From Agarophyton chilense (lineage: Eukaryota; Rhodophyta; Florideophyceae; Gracilariales; Gracilariaceae), in NCBI GenBank assembly GCA_030374765.1, contig JARGXX010000121.1, positions 310,001-374,000 of the forward strand: a stretch of 64,000 nt of DNA. The letters are read 5' to 3'. Below the pieces are notes generated by a model. The model did not search any database, was not told the origin of the DNA, and was given only the letters and a program-made list of their open reading frames with translations. Positions 54,217 to 64,000 of this stretch are shown here, one piece after another; positions within the stretch are counted from its first letter, which is position 1; the number at the start of each line of letters is the position of its first letter. Both the position numbers and the translations under genes were made by a program.

Positions 54217-56829
54217 CCTGGTTGCAAGGATGTGACTTGTACTAGCAATTGATCAGAAGTTGGAATTGATACCATACGGACTAATCCGGACCTTGCTGGG
54301 TATTGTACCTGCTGGTTTGTTTGAAATCTCCCGTCTTATATTCTGTTTCGAGGGTGCTCGGTGCTTACAAATAATGACAATGCGCGTTCCATTGCTGAAA
54401 AGAAACGTCTTGGATCTGGGGAATATACCCCGGATTTGGCAGTCGATAAATAATGTCCCCAGAATGCAGTCCATTGCCAGATGATTGATCAAGATTAATC
54501 GAACGCTTACCTTCCGGTTTATAACAATGACCATGAGAGTAAGATAATATCGGACTGAAAGAGGTCTATTTTCAGCATTCTCGAGTGGGTTCTGCAATGT
54601 GCAGGGCTGTGCCCTGTTCAAAAAACTTGGTAGTAATAGTCTGGCATTCACCAAATTGGATCCCACTCCTGTATCCAGGATGGTAACACGTGGAACCGAA
54701 TGGTTCGTAGTAAACCCCAGGATGATATTCATCCCGAAGTTACTGTGTCTTAGGGAGCATATAGTGACCGGGTCATTCATAACCTCTTTCTCTTCAGTGA
54801 CCAATGGGTATTCATCCATAATTGAACCAGTTCGTATAGCAGGCCTTTCCCAGTGGGCCCGGTTGGGGGTGGCCTTTACTCCAACCGATTGGCTTTTTCC
54901 GCCTCGTGTATTGGCTCAGCTTTCTGAGTTTTATCCGTGACCAAATTGATCTGTTGAGGTGACATGGGGGACGCATTCGCGTTCCTTTCAGGGCTAACTG
55001 CGGCGGGTTGGGGACCGAAGACTTCCCGATCGTTCTGCTGCCGCACCTGTAGGAGCATGGCTCGCATCTGGGGAACCGCATTGCTACACTGCGTCGCCAA
55101 ACGGTAAAGAGATAAAAAAACAGCATGAGAGAGAGCCTGTTGCGGGGTCTCTTAATTCCACCATCGTTGATTTTAATTGGACCTTGTTAGGGAATGGCAT
55201 TGCCGTTTTGTATTCAGGCCGCGCACCAGCTCGGTGAGCATATGATACTGCCAAAAAAGGGTGGCGTGGAGCTGATACCATCATTGAATGAGTCGACGGT
55301 GGTTCAGACAGTATCCGAACAGGTTCTGAACTCCAATAGTTGGAACTGGGAAACGAATGTTCCCAAACCTTAGAGGTGTTGATCAGATAAATCGCTTTCT
55401 CATAAGGTGTTTCTTTGGCTCATCCGTCATTGGTCGTGGTTTTTTCTTCGATGCCGAGGACTGACAGTTTCGGTTCATTCTTTGTCCCTTTCGGTGTGGA
55501 GGCGCCTGTCCTTTTGCCAATTCATAGCGCATCTCCTGGGCCTTGCGCATAACGCGCCAGTGCGTTGTAATCCACCTTATGGGTTGAACCAAGGTATTGC
55601 CTTACCTGCAACATTATTGGTTTTTCAATGTTACCATCGTACATTGACTTCAACCTTTTTCTAGTGAAAATGCTACTGCATTGGGATCCCGTCGCCCAGT
55701 GAGCGTGCGGAATCCAACGCGAGATGTCCTGCTCATTGACAGTGTGTGAACACCTCAGAGTATGTTTTCTGAGACACCTCATCGATTGCATAGGGTTCCA
55801 AGAGAAAGTTCCTCACCTGTAAGTATGTAGTCAGCATTTCTGTCTGTTCAACATCGACGGCCATTGTATTGAAATACCATGGCGGTCGATGATGAACAGA
55901 CATAAATGTTGACTACATGTTGCACAGCCAAATACCCTGTAAGCGGCTGTGCCACATGTCGGCGGCCTGATTATTTAGAAAAATCTGAAATAACCAACTT
56001 GCGGCACCTTCTGAAAACCCATTTTGCTAACATGGTATCTTGAACCTCTGAAGAACGTCGATGATAGAGATGGATTCATCTCCCGAGAAAAGGGTATCCC
56101 TTATCTGGAAACTACGATTTCGGGGATACATATTTATCTTCCGAGAAACCTCTTTGGTATACTCGGAGTTCTTGTTCCCCAACCTATAGGTTTCATAGTC
56201 AACCGCCTTTGTGAAAAGGTCTTTCAACGGAACGATCTCCTGTAGGTCAAGATCGTTGTCCAAATCTGACTCTGACGGGTCATACCGTTTGGCCTTACCC
56301 TTCCAGTTCTTTTTTTCCTCCTTACGACGAAAATCCTTCCTGCCTTTCCGTGAACTTATTCGGTTTTCATTGGTTGACAGAGCCGATTCAGTTTCCGAGT
56401 TCCAAGAGTCAGAGTCCGCCTGGTGCCTCGTTCTCTTTGCCGTTTTGGTGTTCTTCTTTTTCTATTCAGATATTCGTAGGTATCGCTTCACTTCTGAGCT
56501 CGACGACCTATCCTTACCACCAGGGTATCTATCAATGGTTCCCTACGCAGCACTACCAACAGGTTTCGGTAGGTAATAATACCCTCGGACCTCAATCGCC
56601 GGGAGCTCTGACCCTCTCCGAATTCGGTCGTGCGGCTTTCCACTAGTTTGAAAAGTTGGGAAGTTGGTTTGGAGATCGACAGTACCATTTGGTTTCTGAA
56701 GAGGAGATTGGGCCTCCACCTTGATGGTGTTTGCTTTTGTCCCTACTTCTGGTTCGCAAACCCTTTGCGTCTGTAAGGATAGCGCTACCAATTCGTCGAT
56801 ATGTCTTTTTACCTCTTTCTCGAGGTTAT
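54217..56829 (-). mobile_element. Ty3/gypsy element F, Gag and protease part, truncated on both sides
   Basis: The minus strand holds Gag pieces between 56800 and 55380 and a protease at 54819-54253. Gag reads KDLFTKAVDYETYRLGNKNS and SISIIDVLQRFK, close to element A (MFTKAVDYRTWHH, ISVIEVLQKFK). Protease reads VTILDTGVGSNLVNARL and AMDCILGTLFIDCQIRG. The frame after protease (IPTSDQLLVQVTSLQPG, in a shifted phase) ends at the LTR at 54216. On the right the copy is cut by the 5' LTR of element E at 56830. Stops and shifts are frequent. Confidence 0.82.
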
Positions 56830-57497
56830 TGTAGTATTCTACTATCTCGGGGAATCCGAAAGGTTGGTTTTTTGGCGAAGTCGCGGTTGGAACTCATAAG
56901 TGAGTGATGTCATCAAACTTGTGATATGAAACGGCACACCGCGTAGGATGCCAGGAGGCATGGTATATTGTTGGAACAAGTGGCATCACGAGTGGAGTGG
57001 CTTGCAACGACGCATGTAGTGGCAATCCACGTGGCTGGTTTTACTACCCTTTGTAGCTAGACGTCTATTAGGGACCGTACCCATACAGTGGTTTGGCGAT
57101 GTGGCTGACCACTGGGTATTATTTATGTATTTATTCGGGCACTCACCCTGGCACACAGTATATAGTTTACCAGAGGTGAGCGCCGACTCCAAGTAAAGGA
57201 GACAACATGGGCATCATGACTATTCTGTTCCTCGCTTAGGATTCCTTAATCGGAGATCCGAACGAGCTTTAATAGATAGTCAGCCCCCAACCACTTCACG
57301 AGCCGTCTCGTACCTACGTTCCATCAATGTTTTACAGTTGCACTGTTCACCCTCGCTGGCGAGTAGTGGCCTTGCACCCCACTTCTAGCTCGCTGGTGTT
57401 GTAGCTCTACCACCACTTTTACTTCGCCGCAAGGGACCCATCGGCAGTCCGAACGCTGTCTCAGGTGTCCGCTCTCTCCGTTAGATCGGATACTACA
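56830..57497 (+). repeat. Element E 5' LTR (668 bp)
   Basis: It starts TGTAGTATTC and ends GGATACTACA, an inverted TGTAGTA/TACTACA pair, and aligns with 23654-24319. It is followed directly by the primer-binding site. Confidence 0.93.
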
Positions 57498-57499
57498 AG

Positions 57500-57517
57500 T
57501 GGTCTCCCGACTTCGAA
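57500..57517 (+). promoter_or_regulatory. Element E primer-binding site
   Basis: TGGTCTCCCGACTTCGAA lies two bases after the LTR. It is the cleanest of four related sites in the window. Confidence 0.78.
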
Positions 57518-57628
57518 CCACTGTGGTCAGCTGCACTGAACAATTCGTTCCTGGAACGTGGAATCGATATTGATACTTGGAAGAAGTGGAATCACTACAG
57601 TTATTGTTTATCGAACCACCTCCGGCAA

Positions 57629-59866
57629 TTGCGGAATTCATCGTGGTTGAACACGTGGTCGAGAAGTCGAAGACACTATTTGGTTCGCACCTGGACTCAG
57701 GTTTGGTCTAGGATGCAGAAGACCCGAAGCCAGTCGAGTACTGGTCGCCCCGGTCCTGCGGGACCACCCCCGAAACAGAGGCTCGCCTCATCTGTTGAAG
57801 CCGGAGAGCGGCTGTATCGTCAAGCGATGTCGCGCTCACGCTCGGTGAATGATGAACAAGATCTCTCGGATGTACCGGCCCCTGTGGCAGCGGCAGTCAC
57901 GCCCACAACAGAAGCCGTAGTTGACCCTGAGGTCGTCGGACCTCAAGAAGAGGATGATTTGCGCAGAGAAGTGCGTCGTCTCAAGTCTGACTCAAGCGCT
58001 TCGCGTGTGCGCATGGTTGCGTAGGAATCGCAGATCGCTGCTCTTATCGCTGATGTCGAACAATTACGCAGTGCGCATCAAGCACTCCTTCTTCAAGACG
58101 ATGGGAAGCAGATCTCTGCATCAGTGAAAACACTACGTGAGGATTTGAACCATCTACTGGAGAGGCACGGGAATACGCCCGATGCGCTACCCGGCTTAAC
58201 CGTGGATGTAGAGGAAGTCCTCACTCGAGTTAACCCTCGTTTAGAACGCCTGGAGGCGGCAGTTCATGCGCGGACTGCTGCTAAACCAGTCGTGCTGGAA
58301 AAGGAAGGAGCTCCTTTGAAAGAAGCTCGTTCGAAGGAGTCGAAGTCACGACGTAAGAAGCGTAATTCCGCGCGTGATTCGAGTGATGAATCGTCAAGTA
58401 CGGAGGGTCTCAGTTCCAGTACTGATGATTCTGATGATTCAGATACGTCAGATGACGACAACAGTGATGATGGTCATTGAAGGTCCCGATCTCGGAAGAG
58501 GAACACGTCTTCGTGGTTAATGAGAAAAAAAGGCTCACCTAAACAGAGGATTGAAGGTGCTCTCGTGCACGAACCCCATTTATCGGAAGGTCCTAAATTA
58601 AAGGTACTACGGTCTGGAGGTGAAGAGCAAGAATCGCTCAGGGCGCGAAACTGCGAAGGTAAAGGATCACATCAAACGATTGAACATCGGCCTTAATGAT
58701 TTAACATTTGACGGGAAGACCCCCATTATCGTTATCGAGTTTCTCACTCGATTCGTTGCCGAAGCAGACACTCTAGAGATGAGTGAACCACAGGCATTTG
58801 TGTCTTTACCACACTTCCTGACGGGTTTTGATTTAGAGAAATATCGTTCCGTATGCGGATCATTGACAGCCGATGAAGGCGGCGCTACCTCATGGCCAGA
58901 GGTGGTGCAGTATTTGCTGCGCAGTTACGCGACTTCAAACGCGATACGTCAGGCGATCCTTTACCTCAGGGATGTGACCCAAAAGCCTGAGGAGGGCGAA
59001 GCTGAGTACAGCTCAAGGCTTAACAAAGCTTCAGTCCGCTGTGGAAACGTCTACTCGACGGAGGACAAGATTACCTTGTACATCGACGGGCTGGACCCGA
59101 GCATCAAGTCGTTGGTAGCTCGATATCGAGAGAAGCATGAAAGAGTCTCCTTTTTGGAGTTAGTTCAGTTTGCGAAAGCTGAAGGAGACGCGGCCAGAGC
59201 GCGTGGTAGCCCCCGTCGTTCAGTGGCTTTTGGAACCTCGATGGATAAGGAGAAGATCTCCGCCAGAGGTAATCAGCACAGCAAACTGCTACACCTGGAA
59301 TCTCGAGTGCACTCGCGAGATTCGTCGTTGGCACCCAAAGGGGGTGACTCGCATGAGGAGGCGGTCCATTTAATGGAATATACGGACTCTTCTGTACCTA
59401 CAGTGGATCTCCCACACTCGGAGTCTCAGGACGAGGAGGCCCTAATGGCTATGGAGGGCCGCCGCTCTATGTACCGTCCCTACACAGTGCCACCACAAGG
59501 AGGTTTTAAGAACGGGAAACCCGGATGGGTGGATACTTGCATGTCAACTGTTCACAACCTATGTTGACCAACCGTCGTGACGGTTTGATATGTTATTCAT
59601 GTTATGGAGAAAACTATTTGAGTGCAGAATGTACCCTTCCTGCAAAGGGTCTGAGTCGTATCATGACGAATTGTGAAGCACTATCAGAAGAGGAAAGGAG
59701 CCGCGTACCGGCGGGCATGTATTGGAAAGCCAAAACTTGGTTTTCTCAGACACCAATGCGCCGGACGGACAAGCTGGTTGCTCAGAATTCTGAAGTGTTA
59801 CAACCCGGAACCCCGGTAGGAAGAAGCGCCTTTGAGGCGAATAAGCCGGTGCAACCGGAAAAATAA
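57629..59866 (+). pseudogene. Element E Gag
   Basis: The N-terminal part (57629-58480) is in one frame with a TAG at 58022 and carries a basic KSRRKKRNSAR stretch followed by a long Ser/Asp tract (SSSTDDSDDSDTSDDDNSDD). A TGA at 58478 and a frameshift near 58610 precede the capsid core (58620-59567), which has IVIEFLTRFVAEADTLEMSE, EVVQYLLRSYATSNAIRQAI, EYSSRLNKASVRCGNVYS and IKSLVARYREKHERVSFLEL. A second shift near 59560 leads to a knuckle remnant, CYSCYGENYLSAEC, in which the His of CX2CX4HX4C is Tyr. The product would be the particle protein; this copy is broken. Confidence 0.88.
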
Positions 59867-59907
59867 GTGAGGGAGCCCCTAGGGGGTCGGCACTAGTCGA
59901 TCCCATA

Positions 59908-60416
59908 GTGCTGACCAGGGAGAGCTCGCCTCCCTGCTCCCGCGCTTGGAAGCCCAAGATTCTCTTCAGGCCTCAGAAATTCCCGCCGTTCGGAATCAAT
60001 CCGCCGGACGGAAAGCGAGTACAGTTTGACTGTGAGTTATATCGTCCTTGGAGACGTTATACTTGTCCGTCAAAACTGGAAAGTTACCTCATGGTGGTGT
60101 CTAAAAAAACTATAAGGTCCATGCCGACATCGGCTCTGACAGGAATCTGTTATCTCGTCGATTGAATATCCTGGACACAGGTGCTGGTCCGAACTTTATA
60201 CGGGAATCGGAGCTCGCTCCTTCTGACTTAGAGCGTATTCGATACGGTCCTTTACCGGATATCCGGGATGCCAACAAAAATGCTGTGAAGACACTGGGAA
60301 CAGTTCGACTCGTGGTGCGTTTGGGACGCTTTGTAGTCCTAGTCGACTTCATCGTCTGTAAGACGTTTGCTGCACCAGTGGTACTGGGATGTGATTATTG
60401 CGACAAGTTTTTCTAA
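59908..60416 (+). pseudogene. Element E aspartic protease
   Basis: The active site is NILDTGAGPNFIRESEL at about 60162, and the later block reads AAPVVLGCDYCDKFF. A stop lies just before NILD at 60160 in an overlapping reading, and TAA at 60414 replaces the Glu found in element D at the same place (DRFVEAIRP). Confidence 0.88.
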
Positions 60417-60440
60417 GCCATTCGCCCGCGAAGAAAACTA

Positions 60441-62350
60441 GTGGAACTAGATGATGGATCAATGGTACCAATTGTTCGCAAGCCAATGCGTCGTTGCCCC
60501 GAAGCATCTCCACTTCCACCATCTATGGGATACGGGAAATCCCGAGGACATGTCTCGCCGAGTATTCGAGTAGCAAAGAGTGCTATGCTGAAGGCGCAAA
60601 CCCAAACTTGGGTTCAAGTAAGAACAGAACGACAAGGACTCGTGGTAATTCAACCGAATACTCGGATGTCCGAATCCCGTGGATTGCTAGTCGCTAATGG
60701 CATTGCCCAGGTTAATCCTGGTAGCCTCTTTTGGATACTAGAGAGTAACTTCACCGATAACGATTATCATATACCGAAGAATCATGTTGTTGCAACAGCT
60801 TTGCCTCATCCCACAGTGGTGGGCCCTACTCATATTTCTACTGCAGAAGTATTGGGATTAACCCCTGTCGGTGACACAGACGAAGAACTGCAAACTCCGT
60901 CTGGAGATCAATTGCAAACGGCAAAGGATCCAGAGAGCCTGGTCGACGAGCTAGACTTAGCACATGTGTTGGAACACTACAGAACGAAGATCAGGTCTAT
61001 GCTGAAGAAGTATACATCCATGTAAAGTGGAAAACTAGGAGAGATCTCCGTTACGGAACACCACATTGATTTGGTCCCAGGGTCACGACCCATCTCCCAA
61101 CCACCCTACAGAGCGGGACCGCGAACTCGCCAAATCGAGGAGGAGAATGTCAGCAAGATGCTGGAACAAGGAGTAATCGAAGTAGCTCAATCTGCTTGGG
61201 CCTCACCAGTGGTGCTGGTTCCGAAACCTGATGGTTCTTTACGATTCTGTATCGATTATCGAAAACTGATCCCAGTTACAGTTCGGGATACATACCCGTT
61301 ACCTCGAATGGACGAATGTATTGACAGCTTTGGAGAAGCGAACGTGTTCACCACGTTGACCGCCAACTCTGGCTATCGGCAGGTGCCTGTAGCGGAAGAA
61401 GACCAAGACAAAACCGCATTTGCGTGTCACGCCGGTCTCTAACGTTTCAAAAGGATGCTATTTGGCTTAACGAATGCACCGGCTACTTTCCAGCGTACTC
61501 TGGACATCTTTCTCTCAAGATACAAGTGGAAGACTTGTTTAGTCTATTTGGACGATGTGATCATCTTTTCCCAGGATGTGGAAAGCCATTTATGGCATGT
61601 CGAGGAGATCTTCAAAGCACTACAGAGCGCAGGTATCATCTTGAAGTTCAAGAAATGCGAATGGTTCGCTGGCACAGTCCGGTACTTAGGACATGTGATC
61701 AAACCGGGACAGCTTGCCATTCAAGAGGCACAAACAGCGGCTCTCCGCGAAGTACAACCTCCGTCGACACAGAAGCAACTGCGTTCTTTCCTCGGCTTAT
61801 GCAACGTCTACCGACGATTCGTGCCGCGATACTCGCACATAGCGGTACCGGTCAACGCAAAGCTGCGTAAAGGACAACCAGTACAGCTGGAACAATTCAG
61901 ACAAGCTGAAACGGAAGCGTTCGACACGCTGAAGTCAAAGATTATTACAGCCCCAGTCTTGGCGCTGCCCATCCCCAACCTGCCATACTCAGTGGATACT
62001 TACTCTTGCGAGTACCAAGTAGGGTGTGCTCTTTTTCAAACACACCCTGATGGTGAAAGCAAACCCATTGGTTACTGGTCAAGATCGCTGAATGCAGCTG
62101 AGAAGAAGTATTCAGTTTCAGAAAAGGAATGCCTTGCAGTCGTTTGGGCTCTAACCACATTGCGACCGTATCTCCAAGGAGGACGTTTTACCGTCAACAC
62201 CGATCATTTGTGTCTACGATGGTTACTGTCCATTACGGACCCGTCTGGTCGTCTCACACGATGGCGCTAACGCCTTTCTGAATTCGATTTCGAAGTGAAG
62301 TATAAGAAGGGATTGGCCGATGTCCAAGCTGACGCGCTATCGCAACTCAA
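60441..62350 (+). pseudogene. Element E reverse transcriptase and RNase H
   Basis: After a linker (MVPIVRKPMRR) RT shows WASPVVLVPKPDGSLRFCID, DTYPLPRMDECID, TTLTANSGYRQVPV (the usual catalytic LDAN reads LTAN, so the first Asp is lost), MLFGLTNAPATFQR and an intact second site, LVYLDDVIIFS. RNase H follows: VDTYSCEYQVGCALFQ (the usual DTDAS reads DTYSC), KKYSVSEKECLAVVWALTTL, NTDHLCLRWLL and the ADALSQL end. Stops are TAA at 61023, 61440 and 62268, all in an otherwise unbroken frame. Confidence 0.9.
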
Positions 62351-63758
62351 AACACTGTGCGAAACCCAAGGCGAATTAGATGAAGAGATACCTTGCTTCT
62401 ACATGGAGACCCATCCACCATCTTTTGGAGAAGAGGAACAAGAGACCCTTGATGATTATTCGGATGCAGACCCGTTCCCTGCATTAGCAGACACTGACCC
62501 TTCAGTTCAACTCGAGCGAATCTCGTGCACTGAGCTCCTTAATGAGCAACACGCCGATACGTTTTGTGCGTCGATACGCTCTCGTCTTAACGGGGCGGAG
62601 GAGCTCCCCTTTTCACTCGATTCACGAGGGATACTGTTAAGACATGTCGAAAAGCATGATAAAATCGTGATTCCACACGTCTTGAAGAGTCGAGTACTCC
62701 ATCTGGCACACTACAGCAGGTTGTCTGGTCATCCAGGAGGAACGAAGTTGTTCAGAACTCTAAGAAAAGATTTTTACTGGCCTACTTTGGCAATGGACTG
62801 CCATGCTACAGTGAGGTTGTGTACAACATGTGCGAAGAATCGCGTGAAGCTTTAAAAGAAGCGAAAACCGATGAAGTTATTCCAGGCGAAAGCGCCTTTA
62901 CAATACGTCAGTATCGACATCCTAGGGGAATTGATTCGCTCAAGGCGAGGTTATCGCTACCTACGGGTAATCACCGACCGCTTCTCGAAGTATCGGGATA
63001 TGCCCCGTGGCACGCGCACACCCGTGAGTACAGAAATGGAACCTGAACGCAGGAAAGATGTTTTGGACTTTGACCCCAAGGACTTGGAAACGAGTGCACG
63101 CGAAAACGCGCCGTTGCCGCTTCAGGCTGAACCGTCAGGTGAAGCGCCACTCGCTGTTCCGCCGATATCGGCTCCCATCCCACGTGGGCAGGAAGAAGAA
63201 GAAGTCTCGCCTCCTGTTGTGGTGCAAGCACCATCAGCCACCCAACAGCGGTCAGAATCGGATAAACCGAAGGAAGTTCATCCCCGAATGGAATTGAGAA
63301 GTAGCAAGAAGTACGCTTCTATGGAACCTGTAAAACAGGATAGCTCTTTATCTGAGAAAGGTTCTCAAGGAATGAGTACACTGCCCCTTCGGGCAGAACG
63401 GCAGTTAGTCGACGAGCGAAAGCTTAGCGACGCGGAGACTGCTAACACAGAGAAGCTTGGGTCAGCACTAAGGCATTTCAAACCTGTTAACAGAAGTCTC
63501 GCGCCAACAGCGAAAGCATTGGGAAACGCCCAAGAATATGTTATGGATCGCATATGTGAACATGGCGAGCATGAAGATACCAGAGAATTATTGTATCGAG
63601 TCCGTTGGTACGGTTTTCCTCCGGAAGCGGATACGTGGGAACCTATAGCTCATATCCCCCGTTCGCAGCTCGTGCGATATCATCGACGCATGCGATTACC
63701 ACTCCCCAGGGAGATCGACTCTTCGATAGTCGGGCTCATGGGCACATCCCATTTCTAA
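62351..63758 (+). pseudogene. Element E integrase (core deleted) joined to a chromodomain
   Basis: The zinc module is complete (LAHYSRLSGHPG and LCTTCAKN). After a TAA at 62853 the core starts with QYVSIDILGELIRSRRGYRY and VITDRFSKY, then passes directly into a Pro/Glu/Ser-rich linker; the segments with the second Asp (TDNG) and the Glu (PQTNGQVER) are absent. The end is a chromodomain: YVMDRICEHGEHED, LLYRVRWYGFPPEADTWEPI, with the TWEP Trp present. The frame has no shift from 60162 to its stop at 63756-63758. The product could bind chromatin but not catalyse integration. Confidence 0.9.
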
Positions 63759-63778
63759 GTATGGGCTACCAAGGTAGT

Positions 63779-64000
63779 AAAAACTCGAAAGGCGAGAAGA
63801 ATAAAAGAAGTCATGTGGAAGAAAAGTGAAAACACGCAAGCACAGGACATTTACTGATTATCACCTAGGAAAAACTCGAGAAGCGAGAAGAGATGATTGA
63901 AGAACTCGAGAAGCAAGAAGGGAAGTATGAAATTCGAGAAGCGAGAAGCGAGAAGAGATGAAGACTAGAAGATAAGAAAGGAACGTGAAGACACGAAGTC
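63779..64000 (+). repeat. Purine-rich degenerate tandem repeat 3' of element E pol
   Basis: The unit AACTCGAGAAGCGAGAAGAGATGA recurs in shortened and varied forms (for example near 63783, 63876, 63907 and 63933) up to the window edge. It lies between the chromodomain and the expected polypurine tract and 3' LTR. Confidence 0.65.

Larger units (their letters stand above)
56830..64000 (+). mobile_element. Ty3/gypsy element E (chromodomain type), 3' end beyond the window
   Basis: The 5' LTR (56830-57497), primer-binding site, Gag, protease, RT, RNase H, a shortened integrase and a chromodomain follow in order on the plus strand. The 3' LTR is outside the window. The solo LTR at 23654-24319 belongs to the same family. 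Pol from 60162 to 63758 is in one frame with five TAA stops and no frameshift. The second and third catalytic residues of integrase are missing, so the copy could not integrate on its own. Confidence 0.93.

Noticed and set aside
60162-63758. Reassigned stop codon (TAA read as an amino acid)
   Set aside because: The residues expected at the TAA positions, judged from sister elements, are different ones (for example Glu, Leu and a basic residue), and XRN2 uses 910 sense codons without any TAA.
1-64000. CRISPR array, rRNA operon or prokaryotic operon
   Set aside because: No regularly spaced repeats, rRNA-like conserved blocks or closely packed co-directional genes with ribosome-binding sites were seen.

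Overview
The window is nuclear DNA from an intron-poor eukaryote. The one well preserved host gene, an XRN2/RAT1-type exoribonuclease, reads for 910 codons without an intron, and the decayed host genes (NAA20, a proteasome Rpt6 fragment, a C2H2 zinc-finger gene) also read without introns. A compact algal genome, perhaps a red alga, fits best, but that is inference; no marker gene settles it.

Most of the window is transposable elements, many nested. From the left: XRN2 (1-2730, minus); then a Ty1/copia element on the minus strand (16547 to 3752) split by a full-length Ty3/gypsy element, here called A (4089-14099, minus, target duplication GAAAG). The copia element is cut at its 5' side by a partial gypsy element B (16548-18400, plus). 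An inverted B-type LTR (19288-19733) carries next to it a 2.4-kb reading frame antisense to the LTR (segment H). Gypsy element D follows (about 22.0-27.93 kb, minus), interrupted by a solo LTR of family E (23654-24319, target duplication GCAAC). A 5'-truncated gypsy element G (27.95-29.85 kb, plus) meets D head to head. Next come a decayed PIF/Harbinger transposase with a converging accessory gene (30.2-32.3 kb), a hAT-like fragment, a degenerate frame of unknown origin, and gypsy element C (33.9-37.3 kb, minus).

From 38 to 45 kb there is a more gene-like stretch: an Rpt6 fragment, a NAA20 copy with one nonsense codon, two unassigned small open frames, and a decayed zinc-finger gene. From 45.9 to 52.7 kb lies a CACTA/Tnp2-like transposase pseudogene flanked by two unassigned frames. 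The right end holds a truncated gypsy element F (minus), interrupted by element E (56830 to beyond 64000, plus), which has a nearly continuous pol frame with part of the integrase core missing ahead of an intact chromodomain.

The gypsy elements share a lineage: chromodomain-type pol, a basic plus Ser/Asp-rich tract in Gag, DTGA-type proteases, and the same unusual primer-binding site (TGGTCTCCCGACTTAGAA-like). Points that stand out are long antisense frames between pol and the 3' LTR in A and H, a dense scatter of quasi-palindromes of the type ACCT-n-AGGT throughout A, and a tRNA-like D-arm/T-arm hairpin inside the B-type LTR. No rRNA, complete tRNA, CRISPR array or prokaryotic gene was seen.
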